This document shows, in pieces, positions 1 to 8,442 of a DNA stretch of 64,000 nt (the first letter of the stretch is position 1; every line of letters begins with the position of its first letter). The position numbers and the translations under genes were made by a program. The notes below the pieces were generated by a model. That model was given only the letters and a program-made list of their open reading frames with translations. It did not search any database and was not told where the DNA came from. Source of the stretch: Flavobacterium algicola (lineage in GTDB: Bacteria > Bacteroidota > Bacteroidia > Flavobacteriales > Flavobacteriaceae); assembly GCF_022399565.1 (NCBI RefSeq), contig NZ_JAJTUT010000001.1, positions 744,001 to 808,000 on the forward strand. Direction: 5' to 3'.

Positions 1-669
1 AGTTGTATCTATTTCGAAATTGCTGTTTTTATCGCGAGCCATCAAAGTGTTGAGCATTACTTTTTTCTGAATCAAATCATTTTGCATCGTTACAATCAAA
101 CTTTGCTGTGCGCTATATTGTGATTTGGCTTTGTAATAAGTAGAAAGCTTGTCTTTGTTGTACTTGAATCGCACCTCGATACTTTTAATCATGTAGTCGA
201 GTAAGCGTAAATTGTCCTTGGTGATTTTTAGTTTTTTATCTAAAACAATCCACTCGTAATAGTTTGTTTTTGCCAGTGCATTCAATTCATTGATCGTGAA
301 ATTTTTATTTTCAGTTTCCACGGATGACATGGCGTACATATAATCAGCGTCGGCTTTGAGTCTCGAAGCATTGGGAATCATCTGTGTGACACCAATCATG
401 TAGGCTCCCATTCCGGCACTCATATCTGTAGCTTTCCACATTTTAGTATTATAAGGAGTCATAAAAAAACCTGTTGACACCTGAGGAGCACTCCAACTTT
501 TAGCCCCTTTGGCATTGGCATCCATGCTTTGAATCTCGGCATCGTACATTTTTAACTGCGGATTATTCTCTTTGATAGCCGTTAAAACCGCATCAACAGA
601 AAGTGTTTGCCCATTGGTTAAACCAAAAACTAAAAAGCAAACTATCGTATATAATTTAATGTTTCGCAT
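1..669 (-). CDS. TolC-family outer-membrane protein of a heavy-metal efflux system (3' end outside window)
   Basis: The first 223 residues are visible; the frame is still open at the window edge, so the C-terminal half is missing. The ATG at 669 overlaps the stop of the upstream RND pump gene by 14 bases, the usual tight coupling in these operons. Residues 1 to about 19 form a signal peptide ending in NGQ. The rest is long, polar, helix-prone sequence (for example ENNPQLKMYDAEIQ), which matches the periplasmic helical barrel of TolC/CusC-type channels. By position it would be the outer-membrane exit duct for the CusA-like pump, and the adaptor (CusB-like) gene would be expected just beyond position 1. 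Family assignment rests on the helical pattern and context rather than a diagnostic motif. Confidence 0.75.
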   Translation of the reverse strand, partial: MRNIKLYTIVCFLVFGLTNGQTLSVDAVLTAIKENNPQLKMYDAEIQSMDANAKGAKSWSAPQVSTGFFMTPYNTKMWKATDMSAGMGAYMIGVTQMIPNASRLKADADYMYAMSSVETENKNFTINELNALAKTNYYEWIVLDKKLKITKDNLRLLDYMIKSIEVRFKYNKDKLSTYYKAKSQYSAQQSLIVTMQNDLIQKKVMLNTLMARDKNSNFEIDTT

Positions 670-3600
670 CGATAATATCTATTTTACCTTTTGTTTTTAG
701 TTCGTGTAATTTTGACATTTCAAAAACAACAGGTGTTACTAGTAATACATAAATAATTGAAGAAATCGTTCCACCAATCAATGGAACCGTGATTGGAATC
801 ATCACATCAGCGCCCGTTCCTGTAGACCAAAGAATAGGAATCAAACCAAAGAGTGCTACAAAAACCGTCATTAATTTAGGACGCAGTCTCTTAGCAGAAC
901 CTTCGATAACATATTCTCTGATAATATCTTCGTTGATTGTCTCGGCAGTGTTTCCGTGTTTTGCAACCATTTTTGTCATGGCTTCGTTGAGATATATTGT
1001 CATCAACATGGCTGTTTCTATGGCCATACCAAATAATGCAATAAACCCAACAGCCACCGCTACTGATAAATTAATACCGTAGAAATACACCATGAATATT
1101 CCACCAATCAAAGCAAAAGGAACTGTAATCATTGTGATCATTGCCTCTTTTATCGAATTGTAAGTAAAGTACAAAATGATAAAAATGATAATTACAACGA
1201 TCGGCAAAATCAGCGATAGCGTTTTATTGGCTCGGATTTGGCTTTCCCATTGTCCGCTCCACTCTACGTAGTACCCTTTTGGCATTTTGGCCATCATGGT
1301 ATTCAATTTATTCTGTGCGTCTTCGACAGTACTTCCTAAATCGCGATCACGAACATTAAACAAAACGCTTCCGCGCAACATGGCGTTTTCGCTATTAATC
1401 ATTGGAGGTCCGTCACTTATGGCGATATCAGCCACTGTTTCTAAAGGAATGGGGCCAAAATCCATAGTTTGCACCTGCAATTTTTTAAGTCCGTCAATGC
1501 TATTACGATATTCTTGAGCGTAGCGTGCATTTACAGAAAAACGTTGTCTCCCTTCAATAGTTGTCGTTAATGTCATCCCGCCAATAGCAGCTTCTACCAC
1601 ATTATTGACATCGTCAACAGTGAGTCCGTAGCGTCCAATCACGTCTCTTTTTGCCGAAATATCGATATACTTTCCGCCAGTAATTGGTTCTGCAAATAAA
1701 TCCTTGACTCCCTCTGTACCTTCTAATGTCTTTTTTATTTTTTGCGAAAGCGCATCAATGGTATCCAAACTAGCACCGTAGATTTTTATCCCTACATCTG
1801 TTCGAATACCCGTAGAAAGCATATTGATTCTATTAATAATCGGTTGCGTAAATCCATTGGTCACCCCGGGAATCTGCAGTTTATTATTGATTTCGCTTAC
1901 AATATCACTCTTTGTTTTACCAGATCTCCATTCGTTATGAGGTTTCAACAGCATAATGGTTTCGATCATACTAATCGGACTATTATCTGTCGCCGTGTTT
2001 GCTCTTCCTGCCTTTCCTAAAACGTGTGTCACCTCCGGAATTGATTTTATCAATTTATCCTGAACTTGTAGTATTCTTTTGATTTCAGAATTAGAAACAT
2101 CAGGCAAAGTAACCGGCATAAACAATATCGAACCCTCATCAAGAGCCGGCATAAACTCAGATCCTAATCTTGTGTACATGAGTCCGCCAATAAGCAAGGC
2201 TACAACATTTACAGCCAAAACTGATTTGCGCCATTTTAAGCAGAAAATCAAAATGGGAGTGTAAAGCGTTTCTAATTTTCTATTGATTGGGTTTTTCGAT
2301 TCTGGTCGTAATTTCCCTTTTAGCAAATAGCTAATCAATACCGGAGTTAATGTAATCGCAACAATTGCATCTACGATTAATATAAATGATTTGGTCCAAG
2401 CCAATGGACTGAACAATTTCCCTTCCATTCCTGTTAAAAGGAAAACCGGTAAAAAAGAAGCAATCACAATTAGGGTCGAATAAAAAACTCCAGGCCCTAC
2501 AAGCTTAGAGGAATCCTCGATGAGTTTCATGCGCTCCTCGTGAGACAGCGGATCATGCTCTTTTTTAAATATTTTTTTGAATAATTTTTTCATGGCCAAA
2601 TTATGGATTACTATTAAGTTCTTCTTGCCTTTCGGATATGCTTCTATAAGCATTTTCGACCATTACTATTCCGTCATCCACAACTACACCTATTGCCAGT
2701 GCGATTCCTGTGAGGGACATTATATTTGACGAAATGCCAAAAGCTTGCAATAAAATAAATCCTATCGCTACCGAAATTGGCAACTGTATTAAAATAATCA
2801 AGGCGCTTCGCCAATGAAAAAGAAAGAGTAAAATAACCACTGACACAGCAATCATTTCTTCGATAAGCGTTCCTTTGATTGACTCGACAGCTTTGGCAAT
2901 TAGATCCGAACGATCATAAGAGGTTTCGAAAGTCACTCCATCAGGCAAGCCTTTTTGAACTTCTTTCATTTTTTCTTTGACCGCAGCAATAACTTTGTCG
3001 GCGTTTTCGCCATAGCGCATCACCACGATACCACCTACAACTTCACCTTCACCGTTTGCATCAAATACACCCAAACGCAAATCACCACCCATTTGTACCG
3101 ATCCTACATCGCTCACTTTCACAGGAACCGAATTGTAGTTTTTAATAGCGATACCTTCGACGTCTTTAATGTCTTTGATATACCCTAGTCCTCTCACAAC
3201 ATACGAGCGGTCACTCATTTCGAATTTTCGACCACCGACATCGTTGTTACTCGTTTTGACCGCCTTCATTATCTCCATCATACTTACATTATAGTATTGC
3301 ATTTTGAGAGGATCTAATACCAATTGATATTGTTTTTCGAAACCACCGAAAGAGGCCACCTCAGCAACACCAGGAACCGTTTGTAAAGCAAATTTTACGT
3401 ACCAATCTTGCAAGGCACGCTGCTCTCCAAGATCCATTTTATCGGTTTTTAAGTGGTACCAAAAAACATGACCAACACCCGTACCATCAGGCCCTAATGT
3501 AGGTGTGACATTTTCTGGCAACAAGCGTTGAGCAAAATTGAGGCGTTCTAGAACTCGGGTTCTTGCCCAATAAGGATCTACTTCATCGTCAAAAATGATG

Positions 3601-3881
3601 TAAACAAAACTCATCCCGAACATAGAAGAGGCACGAATATTTTTGATTTTCGGAATTCCTTGCAGGTTGGAAACCAAAGGATAGGTTACTTGGTCTTCAA
3701 TTACCTGCGGACTTCTACCCATCCACTCCGTGAAAACAATCACTTGATTATCAGACAAATCAGGGATTGCATCAATAGGATTTTGTTGCACGCTATAAAT
3801 TCCCCATCCAAAAAGGGCGAGCGAAACGAGCAGCACAACCGCACGGTTTTTTAAAGAAAAGGATATTAATTTTTCAACCAT
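656..3881 (-). pseudogene. cusA: CusA/CzcA-type heavy-metal efflux RND permease, split by a frameshift
   Basis: Two overlapping frames encode consecutive parts of one HME-RND pump. The N-terminal part (2601-3881, 426 aa) begins MVEKLISFSLKNR, carries the porter domain and the TM4 signature VVVDDGIVMVEN, and stops after EELNSNP. The C-terminal part (656-2653, or from ATG 2593) starts with the cytoplasmic loop and TM segments (LVGPGVFYSTLIVIASFLP), then the second porter domain and the last TM bundle. Neither half can form the 12-TM trimeric pump alone. The span is 3226 bases, three times 1075 plus one. Removing one base near the CC at about 2601-2615 restores a protein of about 1074 residues, the normal family length. 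The site is not a long homopolymer. The intact protein would use the proton gradient to export Cu(I)/Ag(I) or a similar ion from the periplasm. A sequencing error cannot be excluded. Confidence 0.85.
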
Positions 3882-3942
3882 AACCAGAAGGTGTTAGACA
3901 AAATTACTGTTGTCAAAAGATTAGAGGACATTGTGTTTGTTA

Positions 3943-4632
3943 TTACAACTCTTTGATTAATCCACCGCAAGTCAACATTTCAGCTCCGTAGTAAGGATTT
4001 TTAATATCTTTTACTTCACTGATCCAATATCCGTTTTTACCTTCACCGTACATTGGGCAATAATCTTGGTATAATATTTTATCAGTATCAAACATTTGAA
4101 TTAAATACGTCATGTTTTGGCTTAAAGCCGCAAATTGCTTTCTTTGATTAGCAATTTTTTCCGAATTTGCAGTAATAGCAACTGTTTCTTCAATTGCCGC
4201 TTTTGTAATCGTTGTGTACTGATTTTGTAATTCTGCTTCGATTATCTCAAATCTGGCATCTTCTATTGCTCGTTCTAATTCCGTACCTGCAGCAGCGGCC
4301 GCTTTACTATCATCAGCCGCTAGCTTATTCTTAAGATTAATGTATTTATCTAAAATTAGATCTGTAGAAAAAGCCGCTTTGCTTTTTATGATCTCCATTT
4401 TCTTTACACTTACAGTTTCGTCTCTATCGCTCACTTTTTCTGTTAATTTCATTCCACATTCTGAACAAATATCATTCATTTTACCAGTGATTTCTGGATG
4501 CATGGAACAGAAGTATAATTCGTTATCAGCAATCATTTCTTTGTTGTCGTCTGATGCATTTTCTTTATTGTCTTTGCAAGATGCTAATATTAGAACTAAT
4601 GATAAGAGACCAATTTTTATTAAATTTTTCAT
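3943..4632 (-). CDS. Lipoprotein with heavy-metal-binding domain and DUF3347
   Basis: A 229-residue predicted lipoprotein: signal segment at 1-18 and lipobox LASC with Cys19. Residues 40-62 form a heavy-metal-binding (HMBD-like) motif, YFCSMHPE followed by CSECGM, the Cys/Met/His pattern seen at the N-terminus of CusB-type adaptors and copper proteins. Residues about 85-185 are an alpha-helical DUF3347 domain, and the C-terminus has CPMYGEGKNGYW and a final Cys. Proteins like this sit next to Cus-type pumps in flavobacteria and probably hold or pass metal in the periplasm. It lies 61 bases upstream of the broken pump gene and reads intact. The exact role is inferred from motifs and context. 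Confidence 0.8.
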   Translation of the reverse strand: MKNLIKIGLLSLVLILASCKDNKENASDDNKEMIADNELYFCSMHPEITGKMNDICSECGMKLTEKVSDRDETVSVKKMEIIKSKAAFSTDLILDKYINLKNKLAADDSKAAAAAGTELERAIEDARFEIIEAELQNQYTTITKAAIEETVAITANSEKIANQRKQFAALSQNMTYLIQMFDTDKILYQDYCPMYGEGKNGYWISEVKDIKNPYYGAEMLTCGGLIKEL

Positions 4633-4670
4633 TTTTATGTACTTTAAATGTGATAATTATTTGATGTATT

Positions 4671-5026
4671 TTAGTTTGATTCTTTTGCTTCTCGGTCGTA
4701 TTGACAACATGGAGAAAGCTTTTTGTATGCTGCGTTTGGTGCAGTGTTTTTTTCACTATCGTAACCTGCTAATGCAATACGTTTTAAGATTTCATCTTGA
4801 TTGGTTGATTAGCGTCATATGTTATAGAAGCTACTTTAATATCCTTGTTCCAATTTACTAAAGCTACATTTTTAATGTTCCCAGCTTTCTCGATGTTTTT
4901 TTGACACATACCGCAATTACCTAGAATAGTTACAGTATCTGTTTTTGCATTTTTTATTTGGGCTTGCATAGCCACTGTTGATAATAACAAGACAGTTATT
5001 ATCAATACTTTTTTAATTGATTTCAT
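4671..5026 (-). pseudogene. Secreted HMA-domain (metallochaperone-like) protein, frameshifted
   Basis: From ATG 5026 the frame gives a signal peptide (MKSIKKVL to AMQA), then an HMA-type motif GNCGMCQKNIEKAG, and stops early near 4784 after SITYDANQP. Just past a repeated aatcaa stretch (about 4797-4812) the homologous continuation is found in another frame: QDEILKRIALAGYDSEKN, then SPCCQYDRE, ending with TAA at 4671-4673. DEILKRIALAGYD is the typical last helix and strand of an HMA domain. The span of 356 bases is one base short of 119 codons, so one missing base explains the break. The ancestor would have been a periplasmic Cu-binding protein of about 118 aa. An upstream in-frame ATG at 5092 is unlikely because it would put 22 hydrophobic residues before a good signal peptide. 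Confidence 0.75.
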
Positions 5027-5169
5027 TGGATAAAAATTAGAATGACGTATAAAATGGCCGAACAACAGTATCAAAACTATTATAAGTTGCATTTTTAAAG
5101 TCGTTAAATAATAGGATAAAGCATTTATAGCTTTGAATTTGACAGAATAATGGCTGTCACAGATTATTT

Positions 5170-5538
5170 TTAGCTTATTTTAGGAATAAGCCAAATAGAT
5201 GAATACCCTTCAGAAGTGAACGATACTGAATGATAAAACTTTTGTCTTTTGGTAGAAAAATTAAAGACATCGGAATTTGTTTCAATAGTAAAGGCCGAAA
5301 CAATTCCTAAATTCAATGTTGAAACACTACACAAAGCGTTGCCACATTTACCGCTGCAACCACTGTGTTCTTTATCGTTTGAACCAGTTTTTTTCTTGCA
5401 ACAGTTTTTCATGCCCTTATGAGAAGACATTTCTTTGGTACAAGATTTTTGTTTTGAATTATTTCCACATGCAAATACTGATGTTGGCATCATAAAGGCG
5501 CCAATCAGAAGTATTAGTATAAAGTGGATTTTTTTCAT
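5170..5538 (-). CDS. Small secreted Cys-rich protein at the head of the metal cluster
   Basis: I do not recognise a named family. From ATG 5538 it has 122 residues: a signal peptide (MKKIHFILILLIGAFMMP to about VFA), then a short Lys/Ser/Cys-rich stretch with seven cysteines including a CC pair, plus His and Met residues (for example HKGMKNCCKKK), then a 45-residue polar tail without cysteines. The in-frame ATG at 5556 lies in the predicted promoter, so 5538 is preferred. The gene is the first after a promoter-plus-operator-like element and precedes HMA, HMBD and RND genes. That position and the thiol content suggest periplasmic metal binding or sensing, but this is inference. Confidence 0.65.
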   Translation of the reverse strand: MKKIHFILILLIGAFMMPTSVFACGNNSKQKSCTKEMSSHKGMKNCCKKKTGSNDKEHSGCSGKCGNALCSVSTLNLGIVSAFTIETNSDVFNFSTKRQKFYHSVSFTSEGYSSIWLIPKIS

Positions 5539-5555
5539 CGTCTTGTAATTGAGCA

Positions 5556-5581
5556 CAAAATTAGTAAAACTATATAAACAA
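5556..5581 (-). promoter_or_regulatory. Predicted promoter of the metal cluster
   Basis: On the minus strand TTG (5579-5581) is followed after 15 bases by TAATTTTG (5556-5563), a full match to the Bacteroidota TAnnTTTG element. Spacing is slightly shorter than the usual 17-23. The start codon of the Cys-rich gene lies 18 bases further downstream. Confidence 0.5.
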
Positions 5582-5614
5582 TCCTTAAAAAAATTGTTAA
5601 TATAGTTTTACTAA
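5561..5614. promoter_or_regulatory. Operator-like inverted repeat with two TAGTwwwACTA dyads
   Basis: Arms 5561-5582 and 5593-5614 are reverse complements with one mismatch over 22 bases, separated by 10 bases. Each arm contains an 11-base dyad, TAGTAAAACTA (5562-5572) and TAGTTTTACTA (5603-5613), with centres 41 bp apart, about four helical turns. The first dyad overlaps the predicted -7 element and spacer of the metal-cluster promoter. This arrangement suits repression by a dimeric regulator; no regulator gene is in the window. It lacks the T-run expected of a terminator. Confidence 0.55.
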
Positions 5615-5624
5615 GCTGTTTTAT

Positions 5625-5969
5625 TTATTTAGTCTCTCCAAAAAGCGCATACATAATTGACTGAGAAACAGACAATATAACACTAAACAAAAAGGCAGTT
5701 AAAAAAGAATCTACCCTAAAGCCTCCTACAATATTATCGCATATTAAAATAAGTATTGCATTGATAATTAGTAAAAACAACCCTAATGTAATGAAGGTGA
5801 TAGGCAATGTTAGTATAACTAAGATTGGCTTGATGAAAAGGTTTAGTAACCCTAAAACAATAGCAACGTAAATAGCTTTTACAAAACTTTCTACATGTAC
5901 TCCAGGCATTAAATGTGATAAAATCACAACCAATACTGCAGTAATTAATATTCTAAATAAAACTTTCAT
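5625..5969 (-). CDS. Holin-like (DUF360/YvlD-type) four-helix membrane protein
   Basis: A 114-residue protein made almost entirely of four hydrophobic helices (about 5-22, 30-52, 55-78, 88-110). The second and third helices carry the family pattern LGLLNLFIKPILVILTLPIT followed by TLGLFLLIINAILI. This is the widespread phage-holin-superfamily (PF04020, YvlD) protein. Despite the family name it is a chromosomal inner-membrane protein of unknown function, not a sign of a prophage: no other phage gene is near. It follows the hydrolase gene by 14 bases on the same strand, so the two are probably co-transcribed. Confidence 0.85.
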   Translation of the reverse strand: MKVLFRILITAVLVVILSHLMPGVHVESFVKAIYVAIVLGLLNLFIKPILVILTLPITFITLGLFLLIINAILILICDNIVGGFRVDSFLTAFLFSVILSVSQSIMYALFGETK

Positions 5970-5983
5970 AATGTTCGTTTAAA

Positions 5984-6748
5984 TTATTTATCTAAGAAAT
6001 CTTTTGCCAATTGATGAAACAATTTTGGATTTTCGGCGTGTAACCAATGTCCAGCATTAGGAATTGTTTCGAATGCCGCTAATGGGAAATGTTTCTTTAT
6101 CGCATCGAAATCGCCATCCTTGATGTAATCCGAATTTCCACCACGAATAAAAAGGGTGGGTTTGTTGTACACTGCAGAATCTGGGAGGGCCACCCCTATT
6201 TCGTCTAACTTTTTATTGAAAACAGAAAGATTAAAACGGAAAGTTAATTGACCTGGCTCTTGCCAAAACAAACTTTTCATTAAAAACTGACGCGTTCCGA
6301 AGTCGGTGATGTATTCTTCTAGTGTAGCTTCGACATCAGCGCGGCTTGGTTTTTTTGCAAAATCTACCGCATTTAATCCCGCTAAAATCGTTTGATGATG
6401 CTGCGGATAAAATTTTGGACCAATATCAGCAATAATCAATTTATCGATCATCTCAGGATAGGTAGTTGCAAACAACATGGCCGTTTTACCGCCCATTGAA
6501 TGCCCAATAACAGAGACCTTTTCTAAATTATGTCCTTTACAATAATCAAACACGTCTTGTGCCATTAAAGCATAACTAAATTCCTCTGATTGAAAACTGC
6601 GACCGTGGTTACGCAAATCGAGTAAGTGCACTTGATACCCTTCTGTTGACAATTGTACTCCAATAGTTTTCCAGTTATCTGACATACCTAAAAATCCGTG
6701 TAGGATTAAAAGTGGTTTTCCTTCTCCTTCTATTTTTGAATATAGCAT
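5984..6748 (-). CDS. Alpha/beta hydrolase, YbfF-like esterase
   Basis: A 254-residue cytoplasmic alpha/beta hydrolase without a signal peptide. It shows the oxyanion segment HGFLG (17-21), LDLRNHGRS (44-51), the nucleophile elbow GHSMGG with Ser84, and a C-terminal NAGHWLHAENP that supplies the catalytic His. Length and motifs fit the YbfF group of small acyl-ester hydrolases. The substrate cannot be read from the sequence. It lies 155 bases after pdxJ on the same strand, with a long inverted repeat between them, and 14 bases before the holin-like gene. Confidence 0.85.
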   Translation of the reverse strand: MLYSKIEGEGKPLLILHGFLGMSDNWKTIGVQLSTEGYQVHLLDLRNHGRSFQSEEFSYALMAQDVFDYCKGHNLEKVSVIGHSMGGKTAMLFATTYPEMIDKLIIADIGPKFYPQHHQTILAGLNAVDFAKKPSRADVEATLEEYITDFGTRQFLMKSLFWQEPGQLTFRFNLSVFNKKLDEIGVALPDSAVYNKPTLFIRGGNSDYIKDGDFDAIKKHFPLAAFETIPNAGHWLHAENPKLFHQLAKDFLDK

Positions 6749-6851
6749 TTTCTTGTGTTTTTATGGTTTTGCGTGAGGGATAGCAGCGAAAATCCTTTTT
6801 TAATATGAAGCGATAGCGAAATATGAAAAAAGATTGTAGCGTATAGCCCGA

Positions 6852-6887
6852 CCTTTATAATCCCGAGATCGATCGGGATTATAAAGG
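6852..6887. repeat. Perfect 15-bp inverted repeat (REP-like intergenic element)
   Basis: Arms 6852-6866 and 6873-6887 (cctttataatcccga and its reverse complement) are perfectly complementary around a 6-base centre. The GC-rich flanks (agcccga upstream, gggcacgccc downstream) stand out against the AT-rich surroundings. It lies between pdxJ and the hydrolase gene. It lacks an adjacent T-run, so it does not look like a simple terminator; a dispersed intergenic repeat is more likely. Confidence 0.6.
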
Positions 6888-6903
6888 GCACGCCCAGATT
6901 ATT

Positions 6904-7617
6904 TTATTTTAATTTTTGCAAGTACATGTTCACCACATTCTCTAAACCTAAATATAGTGACTCTGCGATTAATGCATGTCCTATAGAAACTTCGAGTAAT
7001 CCTGGAATGTTCTGCTTGAAAAACTGAATATTATCTAAGCTTAAATCGTGTCCTGCATTAATCCCTAAGCCTAAGTCGTTTGCCAAAACCGATGCTGTTA
7101 CATAAGGATTGATTGCATCATGGTTTCCTAAACTGTATTGGTGTGCAAATTCCTCAGTGTATAATTCGATTCGATCTGCTCCTGTATTTTTTGCCCCTTC
7201 GATCATTGCAAGAATAGGATCGACAAAGATGGACGTTCGAATATTATTTCGCTTAAATTCTTGAATCATTTCCGTCAAATAAGCCTGATTTTTTACTGTA
7301 TCCCAACCAGCAGATGAAGTGATGGCACCAATTGCATCTGGCACTAATGTGACTTGCTCTGGTTTGCATTCAAGAACCAAATCGATAAAATTATGTTGTG
7401 GGTTTCCTTCTATATTGAATTCGGTATGAACAATGGCTTTTAAATCGCGCGCATCTTGATAGCGGATGTGACGTTCATCTGGGCGCGGGTGAATAGTAAT
7501 TCCTTGTGCTCCAAATTTTTGAATATCGGTGGCTACTTTTAATAAGTCAGGCACATTACCTCCACGTGCATTGCGTAAAGTTGCTATTTTGTTGATGTTT
7601 ACACTTAACTTTGTCAT
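6904..7617 (-). CDS. pdxJ: Pyridoxine 5'-phosphate synthase PdxJ
   Basis: PdxJ condenses 1-deoxy-D-xylulose 5-phosphate with 3-amino-2-oxopropyl phosphate to give pyridoxine 5'-phosphate, the last ring-forming step of the DXP-dependent vitamin B6 pathway. The 237-residue protein has the family start [17 protein letters not shown], the phosphate and catalytic segment [19 protein letters not shown], the EQVTLVPD strand, and the glycine-rich end [12 protein letters not shown] followed by EVSIGHALI. The length is normal for this TIM-barrel enzyme. It is transcribed divergently from the CBS gene at 7733. Confidence 0.96.
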   Translation of the reverse strand: MTKLSVNINKIATLRNARGGNVPDLLKVATDIQKFGAQGITIHPRPDERHIRYQDARDLKAIVHTEFNIEGNPQHNFIDLVLECKPEQVTLVPDAIGAITSSAGWDTVKNQAYLTEMIQEFKRNNIRTSIFVDPILAMIEGAKNTGADRIELYTEEFAHQYSLGNHDAINPYVTASVLANDLGLGINAGHDLSLDNIQFFKQNIPGLLEVSIGHALIAESLYLGLENVVNMYLQKLK

Positions 7618-7732
7618 TGGAATACTTTTTGATTATAAATAACTGATTAACTGACGCAAAAATACAAAGTAAAAGGTAGGGTATTTTGCCTTTTTTTGAT
7701 TATTTTGCATAAAAATTGAGGATTTATTTACT

Positions 7733-8389
7733 ATGAATATTACAGACTTCATAACAAACGACTATAAACCACTTGACAGTCAAGAAACTATTGACAATGT
7801 TAAGGACTTTTTTGCGGAATTACATTTCTCCCATTTTCCTGTTGTGGAAGAAGGCGTTTATATAGGAAGCATTGCCTCTGATGATTTGGAGACCTTTGAT
7901 GATGACAAAAAAATCATTGATTATAAATATACACTCGAAACATTCTACACTAGATCTTCTGCAATTTGGCTAGAAGTTTTAGAGGTATTTGCAAAAAATC
8001 ACAGTAATTTGATTCCGGTCTTAGATACCGAAAATAATTATATTGGATATTATGAAATAGAGGAAATTTTAAATTTCTTTCACCAAACTCCATTTTTAAA
8101 AGAACCAGGACGAATTATAAAAGTTAAGAAAGGCGTACTTGACTATTCAATGAGTCAAATCACTCAAATCGTAGAAAGCAATAATGGAAAATTGTTAGGA
8201 CTTTTTATCTCAGAATCTGAAGTTGATAGTGTCGAAATTACATTAAAAATTAGCCTAGGAGCAATCAATGAAATTGTACAGTCTTTTAGAAGGTACAATT
8301 ATGAGATTACATCAGAACATGTCGAAGACAATTATATTAATAATCTAAAAGAACGATCCGATTATTTGGATAAATATTTAAACATTTAA
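7733..8389 (+). CDS. CBS-domain protein with C-terminal ACT-like region
   Basis: A 218-residue soluble protein. Residues about 1-120 form a CBS pair: it opens MNITDFITNDYKPLDSQETI, with HFPVVEEGVYIGSI and later LIPVLDTENNYIGYYE as the two conserved strand segments. Residues about 125-218 look like an ACT-type regulatory domain (SMSQITQIVESNNGKLLG). CBS pairs bind adenine nucleotides. This gene commonly precedes nadK in flavobacteria, and here nadK follows after 53 bases on the same strand, so an adenylate-sensing role near NAD metabolism is possible but only inferred. Confidence 0.85.
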   Translation: MNITDFITNDYKPLDSQETIDNVKDFFAELHFSHFPVVEEGVYIGSIASDDLETFDDDKKIIDYKYTLETFYTRSSAIWLEVLEVFAKNHSNLIPVLDTENNYIGYYEIEEILNFFHQTPFLKEPGRIIKVKKGVLDYSMSQITQIVESNNGKLLGLFISESEVDSVEITLKISLGAINEIVQSFRRYNYEITSEHVEDNYINNLKERSDYLDKYLNI

Positions 8390-8442
8390 AGCTTAGAAAA
8401 AACTAGCACCTTAAACCACTCACAATCGATTCAAAATAGACA

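Noticed and set aside
4340..4861. 173-residue plus-strand frame across the HMBD and HMA genes
   Set aside because: Antisense to two clear minus-strand genes; low-complexity hydrophobic sequence with no family pattern.
5625..5969. Holin-family name as sign of a prophage
   Set aside because: This YvlD-type family is common in bacterial chromosomes and no phage gene is near.
7681..7732. TATTTTG motifs before the CBS gene as promoter
   Set aside because: One base short of TAnnTTTG and the TTG spacing (12) does not fit.
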